Source: an uncultured Eubacteriales bacterium (GTDB lineage: Bacteria > Bacillota > Clostridia > Oscillospirales > Oscillospiraceae). From it: 64,000 nt of DNA. Of this stretch, positions 26,022 to 34,360 are shown one piece after another. Below the pieces are notes generated by a model. That model searched no databases. It had not been told where the DNA came from and was given only the letters and a program-made list of their open reading frames with translations. The position numbers were made by a program, and so were the translations under genes. Location: assembly GCA_900544765.1 (NCBI GenBank), contig UQWI01000008.1, forward strand, positions 62,001 through 126,000. Direction: 5' to 3'. Each line of letters begins with the position of its first letter. Position 1 is the first letter of the stretch.

Positions 26022-27326
26022 ATGCTCAACACCGTCACAAATGTGGATAATTGGAGCCCGGTCAGGCGGCATGTCCATGCCGGGGACGTGCTTGTGTCCA
26101 TAAACGGCCACGAGATTGAGGACGTCCTCGACTACCGCTTCTGGTCATATGAGGAACGGCTGACGCTTGTGATACGCCGCCCGGACGGCAGCGAGCACGA
26201 GGTGAAGGTCAAGAAGGACGCGGGGGAGGATCTGGGCCTCGACTTCGACGAATATCTCATGGACAAGCCCTGGGGCTGTTCGAACCGCTGCCTCTTCTGC
26301 TTTGTCGACCAGCTGCCGCGCGGCATGCGCCGCAGCCTGTATTTCAAGGACGATGATGCGCGGCTGAGCTTCCTCACGGGCAGCTATATCACGCTGACCA
26401 ACCTCTCCGAGCGCGAGTTCGAGCGCATATGCGCCCTGCGTATCAGCCCCATAAACGTCTCCGTCCACGCGACGAACCCCGCCGTGCGTGAGAAGCTCAT
26501 GGGCAACCCCAAGGCGGCGGACATCATGACGCCGCTCAGGAGGCTCGCCGGGGCTGGAATAACAATGAACTGCCAGGTGGTCTGCTGCCCCGGCATAAAC
26601 GACGGCGAGGAGCTCAGCCGCACGATGCGGGAGCTCTCGGAGCTCTACCCTGGCGTGTACAGCGTGTCCATCGTCCCTGTCGGGCTCACAAAGCACCGCG
26701 AGAACCTGCCCAAGCTCACGCCCTTTGACGCCTCCGGCGCCGCTGAGACGATTGACCGCGTCGAGAGCTTTGCCGCCGAGTGCCTTGAAAGGTACGGAAG
26801 CCGCATCTTCTGGTGCTCGGACGAGTTCTACCTCAAGGCGGGACGAGACGTGCCGGGCGACGAATACTACGAGGAGTACAGCCAGCTGGAAAACGGCGTC
26901 GGCCTCATGACGCTGCTCGAGACGGAGTTTGCCGCCGCCCTGGACGCAGCGGAGGCGGACGAGGGTACAGGCGAACCCTTCGCCATAGCCACCGGCGTGG
27001 CCGCGGCCCCGTTATTAGAAAAACTTTTACAGACAGGACACAAAAAGTGTGATAAGATAAACGGAAGGGTATATGCTGTGGTCAACGACTTTTTCGGCCA
27101 CACTATAGACGTCGCCGGGCTCATAACAGGCCGGGACCTCATCGCCCAGCTCAAAGGGCGGGAGCTCGGCGCGAGGCTGCTCATTCCGAGCAAAATGCTT
27201 CGCCACGGCGAGGGCGTTTTTCTCGACGATGTGACGCTCGAGCAGGCGCAGGAGGCCCTCGGCGTCCCGGTCGTGCCGATTGGCTCGAGCGGCGACGAGC
27301 TGCTTGAAGCCATGCTCGGCTATTGA
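26022..27326 (+). CDS. DUF512 radical-SAM-like protein with N-terminal PDZ-like domain
   Basis: 434 residues. N-terminal PDZ-like segment (HVHAGDVLVSINGHEIEDV, about 12-60). A radical-SAM-type CSNRCLFC cluster motif (Cx3Cx2C) lies at about 86-93, and the DUF512 domain fills the C-terminal half with SDEFYLKAGRDVPG and DVTLEQAQEALG. ATG 26022 has TTGGAGG upstream; the longer frame 5' has no ribosome site. It is consistently found before der in Clostridia. The reaction is unknown; a 4Fe-4S cluster is inferred. Confidence 0.88.
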   Translation: MLNTVTNVDNWSPVRRHVHAGDVLVSINGHEIEDVLDYRFWSYEERLTLVIRRPDGSEHEVKVKKDAGEDLGLDFDEYLMDKPWGCSNRCLFCFVDQLPRGMRRSLYFKDDDARLSFLTGSYITLTNLSEREFERICALRISPINVSVHATNPAVREKLMGNPKAADIMTPLRRLAGAGITMNCQVVCCPGINDGEELSRTMRELSELYPGVYSVSIVPVGLTKHRENLPKLTPFDASGAAETIDRVESFAAECLERYGSRIFWCSDEFYLKAGRDVPGDEYYEEYSQLENGVGLMTLLETEFAAALDAAEADEGTGEPFAIATGVAAAPLLEKLLQTGHKKCDKINGRVYAVVNDFFGHTIDVAGLITGRDLIAQLKGRELGARLLIPSKMLRHGEGVFLDDVTLEQAQEALGVPVVPIGSSGDELLEAMLGY

Positions 27327-27401
27327 CGCGCGGAGTTTAGGCTCCGCATCCCGCAGGTTCTGCCATTCATTCAGATAGAAATTTACCGGAGGTGGACACA
27401 G

Positions 27402-28727
27402 ATGTCCAGACCCCTTGTAGCCATAGTAGGGCGCCCCAACGTGGGGAAATCCATGCTCTTCAACCGCCTGGCCGGGCGCAGGCTCTCCATAGTGGAGGAC
27501 ACGCCGGGCGTCACCCGCGACAGGCTCTACGCCGAGTGCGAGTGGAACGGGCGCAAATTCGACATCGTCGACACCGGCGGCATAGAGCCGACGGCCGACA
27601 GCGAGATACTCATGTTCATGCGCGAGCAGGCGCAGATAGCCATAGACGCGGCGGACGTCATCGTCCTGGTCACGGAGATAGGCACCGGCGTCACCGCTGC
27701 GGACAAGACCGTGGCCGACATGCTCAAGCGCTCGGGAAAGCCCGTTATCCTCGTCGTGAACAAGATGGACTCCACCGGCGACGTGGACCCGGGCTTCTAC
27801 GAATTCTATTCCCTCGGCCTCGGCGACCCCATCGCCGTCTCATCCGTGCATGGCCACGGCACCGGCGACCTGCTGGACGAGTGCGTGGCGCACTTCCCGC
27901 CGGAGAGCGCCTTTGAGGAGGACGACGAGCGCATCCGTGTCGCCGTAATAGGCAAGCCCAACGTGGGCAAGAGCTCACTCATAAACCTCATCCTGGGCGA
28001 GAAGCGCGTCATAGTCTCCAACGTGGCGGGTACTACGCGCGACGCCGTGGATACTGCTTTCGAGAACAAGTACGGCAAATATGTGTTTATAGATACTGCG
28101 GGCATACGCCGCCGCAGCAAGGTCGACGACAGGATAGAGAAGTTTTCTGTCATGCGAGCGAAATTGGCTATTGACAGGGCCGACGTGTGTCTTATAATGA
28201 TAGACGCGCGGGAGGGCGTGACCGAGCAGGACACCAAGATTGCCGGGCTTGCGCACGAGGCCGGAAAGGCCAGCGTCATCGTTGTCAACAAGTGGGACCT
28301 CGTCGAAAAGGACGGCAAGACCATGGACAAGATGCGCAAGGACGTGCTGCGCGACCTGGCCTTTATGAGCTATGCCCCCGTGCTCTTCATATCCGCCCTG
28401 ACCGGGCAGAGGACGGAGCGCATCTTCGAGCTCGTCAACTACGTCAATGAGCAGAGCGCCACGCGCATCACCACAGGAATGCTCAACGACGTGCTGGCCG
28501 ACGCCCAGATGAGGCAGCAGCCGCCCACGGACAAGGGCCGCCGCCTCAAGATTTACTACATGACGCAGACCGGCGTCCGTCCGCCCAACTTCGTCATATT
28601 CTGCAACAGCCGCGAGCTGTTCCACTTCTCGTACCAGCGTTATATCGAAAACCAGATTCGCGCGGCGTTCGGCCTGGAGGGTACGCCGGTGCGTATCGTG
28701 ATCCGGCAGAAGGGAGATAAGGAGTAA
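27402..28727 (+). CDS. der: Ribosome-associated GTPase Der (EngA)
   Basis: 441 residues with two tandem GTPase domains and a C-terminal KH-like domain. G1 motifs are GRPNVGKS (then Met in place of the usual Thr) near residue 9 and GKPNVGKSS near 184. NKMD and NKWD are the G4 motifs, and DTGGI and DTAGI the G3 motifs. It acts in 50S subunit assembly. The Thr-to-Met change after the first G1 Ser is unusual but not a ligand loss. Start follows GGAGGTGG. Confidence 0.95.
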   Translation: MSRPLVAIVGRPNVGKSMLFNRLAGRRLSIVEDTPGVTRDRLYAECEWNGRKFDIVDTGGIEPTADSEILMFMREQAQIAIDAADVIVLVTEIGTGVTAADKTVADMLKRSGKPVILVVNKMDSTGDVDPGFYEFYSLGLGDPIAVSSVHGHGTGDLLDECVAHFPPESAFEEDDERIRVAVIGKPNVGKSSLINLILGEKRVIVSNVAGTTRDAVDTAFENKYGKYVFIDTAGIRRRSKVDDRIEKFSVMRAKLAIDRADVCLIMIDAREGVTEQDTKIAGLAHEAGKASVIVVNKWDLVEKDGKTMDKMRKDVLRDLAFMSYAPVLFISALTGQRTERIFELVNYVNEQSATRITTGMLNDVLADAQMRQQPPTDKGRRLKIYYMTQTGVRPPNFVIFCNSRELFHFSYQRYIENQIRAAFGLEGTPVRIVIRQKGDKE

Positions 28728-28729
28728 GG

Positions 28730-29398
28730 ATGCTCATCACGCTCATGCTTGCGTTGACCGCGATTATAGGCTACCTCATGGGCAGCGTCAACGGCTCCAT
28801 AATCATCTCCAAATACCTGTTCGGCAGCGACGTGCGCCGGCAGGGCAGCGGCAACGCCGGACTCACCAACTTCTACCGCACCTACGGCATAAGCGGCATC
28901 GTGGGTGTGATAGCCATAGACGTGCTCAAGGGCGTCATCGGTACGCTCATCGGCGGGCTGCTGCTGTCTTTCGCCGCGCCCGACGGCTTCGAGGCCGAAT
29001 TCACATCCGTCGGGCGGCTCGTCGCGACATTCTGCCTCATCCTGGGACACGTTTTCCCGATATTCTACGGGTTTAAGGGCGGAAAGGGCATACTAACCGG
29101 CGTGTCCTGCGTTTTCGTGGTGGATTACCACGCCGCAATAATAGCCCTTGTGATATTCGCCGTGCTGGTTGCCGCGACGCGCTATGTCTCGCTGGGCAGC
29201 GTGCTGAGCACCATAAGCGTGCCGATTACGCTCCTGGCCAACGGCTTTTCCGGGCTGTGCCTGACCCTCGCCTGCATCAGCGTGGCGCTTATCGTCATAA
29301 AGCACTCCGGGAATATCTCGCGGCTCATCCACCACAAGGAGCCCAAGATAGTATTCAAAAAGGATTTGAGCCACAAGCTGGACAACGATACATTTTAG
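28730..29398 (+). CDS. plsY: Acyl-phosphate:glycerol-3-phosphate acyltransferase PlsY
   Basis: 222-residue membrane enzyme with about five to six helices. The motifs are GSVNGSIIISK, GSGNAGLTNFYRTYG and HVFPIFYGFKGGKG. It acylates glycerol 3-phosphate with acyl phosphate, the first step of phospholipid synthesis. It begins 3 bp after der (GGAGTAAGG ribosome site), as is common in Clostridia. Confidence 0.93.
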   Translation: MLITLMLALTAIIGYLMGSVNGSIIISKYLFGSDVRRQGSGNAGLTNFYRTYGISGIVGVIAIDVLKGVIGTLIGGLLLSFAAPDGFEAEFTSVGRLVATFCLILGHVFPIFYGFKGGKGILTGVSCVFVVDYHAAIIALVIFAVLVAATRYVSLGSVLSTISVPITLLANGFSGLCLTLACISVALIVIKHSGNISRLIHHKEPKIVFKKDLSHKLDNDTF

Positions 29399-29410
29399 AG
29401 AGGGATAATC

Positions 29411-30127
29411 ATGCTCGAACTCAAGAACATATCCTACGCCGCCGAGGATGAGAGCGGCACCAAGGAGATACTCAACGACATAAACCTCACGATAAGCGAG
29501 CGCTTCGTGGCCGTCACCGGGCCCAACGGAGGCGGCAAGAGCACGCTCGCCCGCGTCATCGCAGGCATAATCAAGCCCACAAGCGGCCGCATTTATTTTG
29601 ACGGCGAGGACATAACGGAGCTCGGCATCACCGAGCGCGCCAAGGCGGGCATCAGCTTCGCCTTCCAGCAGCCCGTGCGCTTCAAGGGCATCCGCGTCTA
29701 CGACCTGCTGCAGCTGGCGGCGGGAAAGAAGATTACCATCAGCGAGGCCTGCGATTACCTCAGCCGCGTCGGCATGTGCGCGCGCGACTACATCCACCGC
29801 GAGGTGAACGCCAGCCTCTCCGGCGGAGAGCTCAAGCGCATAGAGATTGCGACCATACTCGCCCGCGGCACCAAGCTCTCTATCTTCGACGAGCCCGAGG
29901 CGGGCATAGACCTCTGGAGCTTCTCAAACCTCATAAGCGTGTTCGAGAAGATGTATGAGGAGATTAACGGCAGTATACTCATCATCTCCCATCAGGAGCG
30001 CATACTCGAGATAGCCGACAAGATAGTCGTCATAGCGGGCGGACGCATAACCGAGCAGGGACCCAAGGACGAGCTGCTGCCCAAGCTCATAGGCGGCGGC
30101 ACCTGCGGGCGCCTGACCACAGTTTGA
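29411..30127 (+). CDS. SufC-like Fe-S cluster assembly ATPase (SmsC type)
   Basis: 238 residues. Walker A GPNGGGKST (about 37-45), a SufC-like Q-loop, signature SLSGGELKRIEIA, Walker B LSIFDEPEAGIDLW and HQERILEIADKIVV. It is an ABC-type ATPase with no permease nearby. The next gene is a SufB/SufD-like protein and there is no SufS, SufU or second scaffold gene. This matches the two-gene minimal system called SMS. It would drive the scaffold in building Fe-S clusters in the cytoplasm. Confidence 0.85.
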   Translation: MLELKNISYAAEDESGTKEILNDINLTISERFVAVTGPNGGGKSTLARVIAGIIKPTSGRIYFDGEDITELGITERAKAGISFAFQQPVRFKGIRVYDLLQLAAGKKITISEACDYLSRVGMCARDYIHREVNASLSGGELKRIEIATILARGTKLSIFDEPEAGIDLWSFSNLISVFEKMYEEINGSILIISHQERILEIADKIVVIAGGRITEQGPKDELLPKLIGGGTCGRLTTV

Positions 30128-30147
30128 CCGCATAAGGAGGGATAACC

Positions 30148-31071
30148 ATGGCATTGGATGCGATACAGAAGGCCCTTCTGGCCGAGATAGCGGATTTGCA
30201 CGGCGTGCCTGAGGGCGCGTACAACATACGCTCCGACGGAGAGCTCGCCGGGCGCAACACCACCGCGAACATAGACATAGTCTCTAAGACCGACAAGCCC
30301 GGCATAGACATCTACATCAAGCCCGGCACCAAGAACGAGAGCATGCACATACCCGTCATCATCGAGCAGAGCGGCCTCAAGGACCTGGTCTACAACGACT
30401 TCCATATCGGCGAGGACTGCGACGTCACGATAATCGCGGGCTGCGGCATATCCAACTGCGGCAGCCAGGACAGCCAGCACGACGGCATACACACCTTCTA
30501 CGTCGGCAAGAACAGCAAGCTCAAGTACATCGAGAAGCACTACGCCGAGGGCGACGGCTCCGGCGAGCGCATAATGAACCCCACGACGATAATCAACCTC
30601 GAAGAGGGCGCGTACATGGAGATGGACACCACCCAGATTAAGGGCGTTGACTCCACAAAGCGCATTACCGAGGCCAAGCTGGCCGACGGCGCGACCCTCG
30701 TCGTGGCCGAGAAGCTGATGACCCACGGCAAGCAGACCAGCGAGACCGACTTCACCATAGACCTCGACGGCGAGGACTCCAGCGCCAACGTCGTCTCGCG
30801 CGGCGTCGCGCGCGACCACTCCCGCCAGGTGCTGTACATGAAGATAAACGGCAACTCCAAGTGCTATGGGCACAGCGAGTGCGACAGCATCGTGATGGAC
30901 AACGGCTATGTGCAGGCCATCCCCGAGATTACCGCAAACAGCGTAGAGGCCAGCCTCGTCCACGAGGCCGCCATCGGCAAGATAGCGGGCGACCAGATAG
31001 TCAAGCTCATGACCCTCGGCCTCACCGAGGAGCAGGCGGAAGAGCAGATTGTGGCCGGCTTCCTCAAGTGA
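30148..31071 (+). CDS. SufB/SufD-like Fe-S scaffold protein (SmsB type)
   Basis: 307 residues, shorter than SufB or SufD (over 400). The C-terminal beta-helix core of the family is recognisable: GRNTTANIDIVS, VVSRGVARDHSRQVLYMKI, GHSECDSIVMD, AIPEI and ASLVHEAAIGKI. Cysteines in AGCGISNCGS and HSECDS are candidate cluster ligands. ATG 30148 follows AAGGAGGG. As the only SufBD-like gene here it probably forms a homodimeric scaffold with the upstream ATPase. This is inference from family and order. Confidence 0.85.
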   Translation: MALDAIQKALLAEIADLHGVPEGAYNIRSDGELAGRNTTANIDIVSKTDKPGIDIYIKPGTKNESMHIPVIIEQSGLKDLVYNDFHIGEDCDVTIIAGCGISNCGSQDSQHDGIHTFYVGKNSKLKYIEKHYAEGDGSGERIMNPTTIINLEEGAYMEMDTTQIKGVDSTKRITEAKLADGATLVVAEKLMTHGKQTSETDFTIDLDGEDSSANVVSRGVARDHSRQVLYMKINGNSKCYGHSECDSIVMDNGYVQAIPEITANSVEASLVHEAAIGKIAGDQIVKLMTLGLTEEQAEEQIVAGFLK

Positions 31072-31080
31072 TATAAAGCA

Positions 31081-31107
31081 AAAAGCACCCCGATGGGGTG
31101 CTTTTTC
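31081..31107 (+). terminator. Terminator of the der-plsY-smsCB run
   Basis: Stem AAAAGCACCCC (31081-31091), GAT loop, complement 31095-31105, T-run. Confidence 0.9.
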
Positions 31108-31111
31108 TATA

Positions 31112-31142
31112 AAAGGCAGCTCCGTCTGAGACGGAACTGCCT
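31112..31142 (-). terminator. Terminator of the minus-strand TIM-barrel gene
   Basis: Stem AGGCAGCTCCGTC (31114-31126) against 31130-31142 with one mismatch; T-run on the minus strand. Confidence 0.75.
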
Positions 31143-31189
31143 GAAATTTTGCATCGCGGAAGATGTCCGCAAGCGCAGAAACCGCAAGC

Positions 31190-31897
31190 TCACTCGCGGT
31201 TGCGGTAATCGTCCATCATGGTGGAGAAGAGCTCCTTCGTCGTGGGCGGCGTGTAGCTTATAGCGTTGGCCCCGGCGTCTATGGTGCGCTTTATGCTGTC
31301 CTCCTGCCCGCCGCCGGTGGCGATGATGGGCACGTCGGGGAAGTCGCGGCGGATTGCGCGCACGACGTCAGGGGTGCGGGCTGCGGCAGAGACGTTCAGG
31401 ATGCTGGCCCCGGCCTCAAGCCTTGCGCCGATGTCGGTCTTTTCACTGACTACGGTCACGACCAGGGGAATGTCTATGTAGTTGGAAATGCGCTGTACGT
31501 CCTCATTGCCTATGGGCGCGTTCACGACTACGCCCATGGCGCCCTCGGTCTCCGCGTCCCAGGCCAGCTGCAGGGTGCGTATGCCCTGGGTGGTGCCTCC
31601 GCCGACGCCGCAGAACACGGGCAGGGAGGAGTAGCGCAGCACGGAGGAGGATATGGTCGGCTGCGGCGTAAAGGGATAGACCGCCAGCACGGCGTCGGCG
31701 TTGCAGTTGCGTATGATGGCTATGTCCGTCGTGAACACCAGGGACTTTATCCTGTGGCCGTTTATGACTATGCCGCTCGCGTCCCGCACGACGCTGGGGA
31801 CACGAAGTATGTGATGGCGCAGCTTGCTGCTGATCATGGGTATATTTTTGGTGACAGGCTTTTCGTTCGTGCTGACGTAAATCTTTTCTTCGAGCAT
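31190..31897 (-). CDS. Probable TIM-barrel protein of unknown function
   Basis: 235 residues, soluble. Alternating strands and helices end in VPIIATGGGQEDSIKRTIDAG and ANAISYTPP, which look like the paired phosphate-binding loops of beta/alpha-barrel enzymes (aldolase- or epimerase-like). Other conserved-looking stretches are NIPMISSKLRHHILRVPS and GVGGGTTQGIRT. No catalytic set could be assigned; automatic labels such as 'hydrolase' would not be supported. The start has GGAGG upstream. Monocistronic. Confidence 0.65.
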   Translation of the reverse strand: MLEEKIYVSTNEKPVTKNIPMISSKLRHHILRVPSVVRDASGIVINGHRIKSLVFTTDIAIIRNCNADAVLAVYPFTPQPTISSSVLRYSSLPVFCGVGGGTTQGIRTLQLAWDAETEGAMGVVVNAPIGNEDVQRISNYIDIPLVVTVVSEKTDIGARLEAGASILNVSAAARTPDVVRAIRRDFPDVPIIATGGGQEDSIKRTIDAGANAISYTPPTTKELFSTMMDDYRNRE

Positions 31898-31934
31898 GGT
31901 GTTCCTCCGTCTGATATGTGTATGTTTGTAGACA

Positions 31935-31940
31935 ATTATA
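31935..31940 (-). promoter_or_regulatory. Extended -10 element upstream of the TIM-barrel gene
   Basis: Minus strand GTGTTATAATTG, i.e. TGT-TATAAT, with no good -35. The same 12-mer occurs upstream of the GH3 gene (33226-33231). Confidence 0.5.
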
Positions 31941-31974
31941 ACACACGATGCTGTTTCAGAAAAGCAACAAAGTG

Positions 31975-33162
31975 TTAAAACTCGCCCAAATATTCCAGTT
32001 TCAGCCCCAAAACCCGCAGAACGCTCTCATCTATGCGGGCTTCGCTGAGCTCGCCGTTTTCCACGGCCTGAGTTATTGCCGCGACGGCGCCGGGGATGTC
32101 GCTCACGCCCAGCAGGATGTCGACGCCGGCTTCAAGCGCCAGGACGCAGCGCTCGCCCTCGCTCCAGGCGGAGAGCGCGCCCATCTCGAGCCCGTCGGTG
32201 ATGACCAGGCCGTCCCAGCCGAGCTGCTCGCGCAGCAGGCCGGTCACGACTTCGCGGGAGAGGCTGGCCGGGTGCTCGGGGTCTATGGCCGTCATCGTGA
32301 TGTGGCCCACCATGACCATGTCGGCTCCCGCTTCCATGCCGGAAATGAATGGCTTCAGCTCGCCGTCCATCAGCTCGTCGACGGTTTTGTCCACCGTGGC
32401 AGCGCCGGAGTGCGTGTCCGTATCCGTGTCGCCGTGGCCAGGGAAGTGCTTGAGTGAGCAGATGACGCCCGCGTCGTGGAAGCCCTGCACAGCGGCAGCC
32501 ACGAGCTCCGAGGCCTGGTCGAAGTCGTCTGAATAGGCCCGGTCGCCTATGACCGTGTTGTTGGGGTTTGTCCAGACGTCGGCCACGGGCGCGAAGTCCG
32601 TGTTGAAGTGCAGCGCGCGCATGTCGGAGCCGATGGTGCAGGCGTTGTCATGCGCAACCCCGGCGCCCTGGTCCTTGTAGCTGTACATGGGGTCGAGCCA
32701 GGTCGTGCCCAGCTTGTACATCAGCCGGGCAACGTTGCCGCCCTCCTCGTCGGCGGATATGAAGAGCGGTATCTTGCTCATGCTCTGCGCGGAGTCTATC
32801 ATGGAGACGGTCTGCTCGCGCGTGACGAGGTTGTCGAGCGAGTATATGAAGCCGCCGACGGGATAGCTCTCAAGCGCGGCGCGCGTGGTCTCGCCCGCGA
32901 CAGTGACGGGGGAGACGCCGGTCAGGGCTTCGGGGCGGACTATCATGAGCTGGCATATCTTCTCCGTGAGGCTCATGCCGGAGAGAATTACCTCGGCGCG
33001 GCTCGGGGTTGGCTCCGGCGTCGGTTCCGGAGTGGGGGACGGCGTGGGCTCCGGGGAGGCGCTGACGGCTCCGGGAGTGGGCAGGTCCTGCACGGAGGGA
33101 GCGCCGCAGGCGGCGAGCAGGAGCGCTAGCACAAGTGTGAGAGATAAGGCTGTTCTCTTCAT
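31975..33162 (-). CDS. Glycoside hydrolase family 3 lipoprotein (NagZ-like)
   Basis: 395 residues. Signal peptide with lipobox LLAAC (Cys about 19), a Pro/Glu/Thr repeat linker (about 35-55), then a single GH3 catalytic domain. That domain has the NagZ-type loop KHFPGHGDTDTDTHSG (active-site Asp/His pair) and the nucleophile region LVITDGLEMGALS. It probably removes N-acetylglucosamine from peptidoglycan fragments at the cell surface. No second GH3 domain, as expected for this subgroup. Confidence 0.9.
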   Translation of the reverse strand: MKRTALSLTLVLALLLAACGAPSVQDLPTPGAVSASPEPTPSPTPEPTPEPTPSRAEVILSGMSLTEKICQLMIVRPEALTGVSPVTVAGETTRAALESYPVGGFIYSLDNLVTREQTVSMIDSAQSMSKIPLFISADEEGGNVARLMYKLGTTWLDPMYSYKDQGAGVAHDNACTIGSDMRALHFNTDFAPVADVWTNPNNTVIGDRAYSDDFDQASELVAAAVQGFHDAGVICSLKHFPGHGDTDTDTHSGAATVDKTVDELMDGELKPFISGMEAGADMVMVGHITMTAIDPEHPASLSREVVTGLLREQLGWDGLVITDGLEMGALSAWSEGERCVLALEAGVDILLGVSDIPGAVAAITQAVENGELSEARIDESVLRVLGLKLEYLGEF

Positions 33163-33225
33163 TGGTGTTGACCCTTTCGCTAATTTGTGGTATCATATCA
33201 GGTCGGAGACAAGGGACTCCGAGCA

Positions 33226-33231
33226 ATTATA
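33226..33231 (-). promoter_or_regulatory. Extended -10 element upstream of the GH3 gene
   Basis: Minus strand GTGTTATAATTG (TGT-TATAAT). A hairpin, CGGAG-N8-CTCCG (about 33204-33221), would form at the very start of the transcript. Confidence 0.5.
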
Positions 33232-33265
33232 ACACATGTGATTTTGTAAAGGAAGCGCAAAAACT

Positions 33266-34360
33266 ATGGCTAAAATAGACATCTTTTCGGGTTTCCTGGG
33301 GGCGGGCAAGACCACCCTTATAAAGAAACTCATATCCGAAGCCTACGCGGGCGAGAAGCTTGTGCTCATAGAAAACGAGTTCGGTGAGATAAGCGTCGAC
33401 GGCGGCTTCCTGGCCGATGCGGGAGTGGAGATTACCGAGATGAGCTCCGGCTGCATCTGCTGCTCCCTCGTCGGCGACTTCGCCGAGGCACTCAAGAAGG
33501 TGAAGGAGCAGTTCTCTCCCGACCGCATACTTATCGAGCCCAGCGGCGTCGGCAAGCTCAGCGACGTCATCCGCGCTGTACAAGACGTCGGCGACCCCGA
33601 TTTGGTTCCCGGCAGCTTCACAACCGTGGTGGACGCGACGCGCGCCAAGATGTATATGAAGAACTTCGGCGAGTTCTGGTGCAACCAGGTCGAGAACGCC
33701 GGAACCATCGTGCTCAGCCGCACCAAGGGCATGAGCGAGAGCAAGCTCGCAGCCTGCGTGGACATGCTGCGCGAGCACAACCAGAGTGCCGTCATCGTCA
33801 CTACGCCCTGGGACGAGCTGGACGGCAAGCAGCTCCGCGCCGCGATGGAGCGTGAGGACACTCTTGCCGCTGAGCTCGAACGCCTGGCGGCCGAGGTCGA
33901 CGACGGCGAGGACGAGTGCTGCTGCGGCCACGGTCACGAGCACCATCACGACCACGACGAGCACTGCGAGCACCACCACGAGCATGAGCACGGCGAGTGC
34001 TGCCACCATGACCATGACCACGAGCATGACCATGACCACGAGCACGAGGGCCACGGGCATCACCATCACCACCACGGCCACGACGCCGACGAGGTGTTCT
34101 CCAGCTGGGGCGTCGAGACGGCAAGACAGTTTACCGAGGAGGAGATTGACGCCGCGCTCCGTGCGCTCGACAGCCTCACATACGGCCAGGTAGTGCGCGC
34201 GAAGGGCTATGTCCCCGCCGACGGCGGCTGGCTCTACTTCGACTATGTCCCCGGTGAGCGCAACCTGCGCCGCGGCGAGGCCGCCGTCACCGGCCGCATC
34301 TGCGTCATAGGCGCCCACCTCGACGAAGAAGGCCTGAAGGAGCTGTTTGACCTTGCCTGA
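33266..34360 (+). CDS. CobW/G3E-family GTPase, probable zinc metallochaperone
   Basis: 364 residues. G1 GFLGAGKTT (about 9-17), the metal-binding CxCC motif GCICC (about 64-68) and the Walker B-like IEPSGVGK mark the G3E family. A His/Asp/Glu/Cys-rich stretch (about 215-275, with more than 25 histidines) is a metal store, followed by the CobW C-terminal domain. Such proteins deliver Zn2+ to client enzymes. The next gene overlaps its 3' end and is a second CobW-like protein, so they form one unit. No Zur site was recognised. Confidence 0.9.
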   Translation: MAKIDIFSGFLGAGKTTLIKKLISEAYAGEKLVLIENEFGEISVDGGFLADAGVEITEMSSGCICCSLVGDFAEALKKVKEQFSPDRILIEPSGVGKLSDVIRAVQDVGDPDLVPGSFTTVVDATRAKMYMKNFGEFWCNQVENAGTIVLSRTKGMSESKLAACVDMLREHNQSAVIVTTPWDELDGKQLRAAMEREDTLAAELERLAAEVDDGEDECCCGHGHEHHHDHDEHCEHHHEHEHGECCHHDHDHEHDHDHEHEGHGHHHHHHGHDADEVFSSWGVETARQFTEEEIDAALRALDSLTYGQVVRAKGYVPADGGWLYFDYVPGERNLRRGEAAVTGRICVIGAHLDEEGLKELFDLA

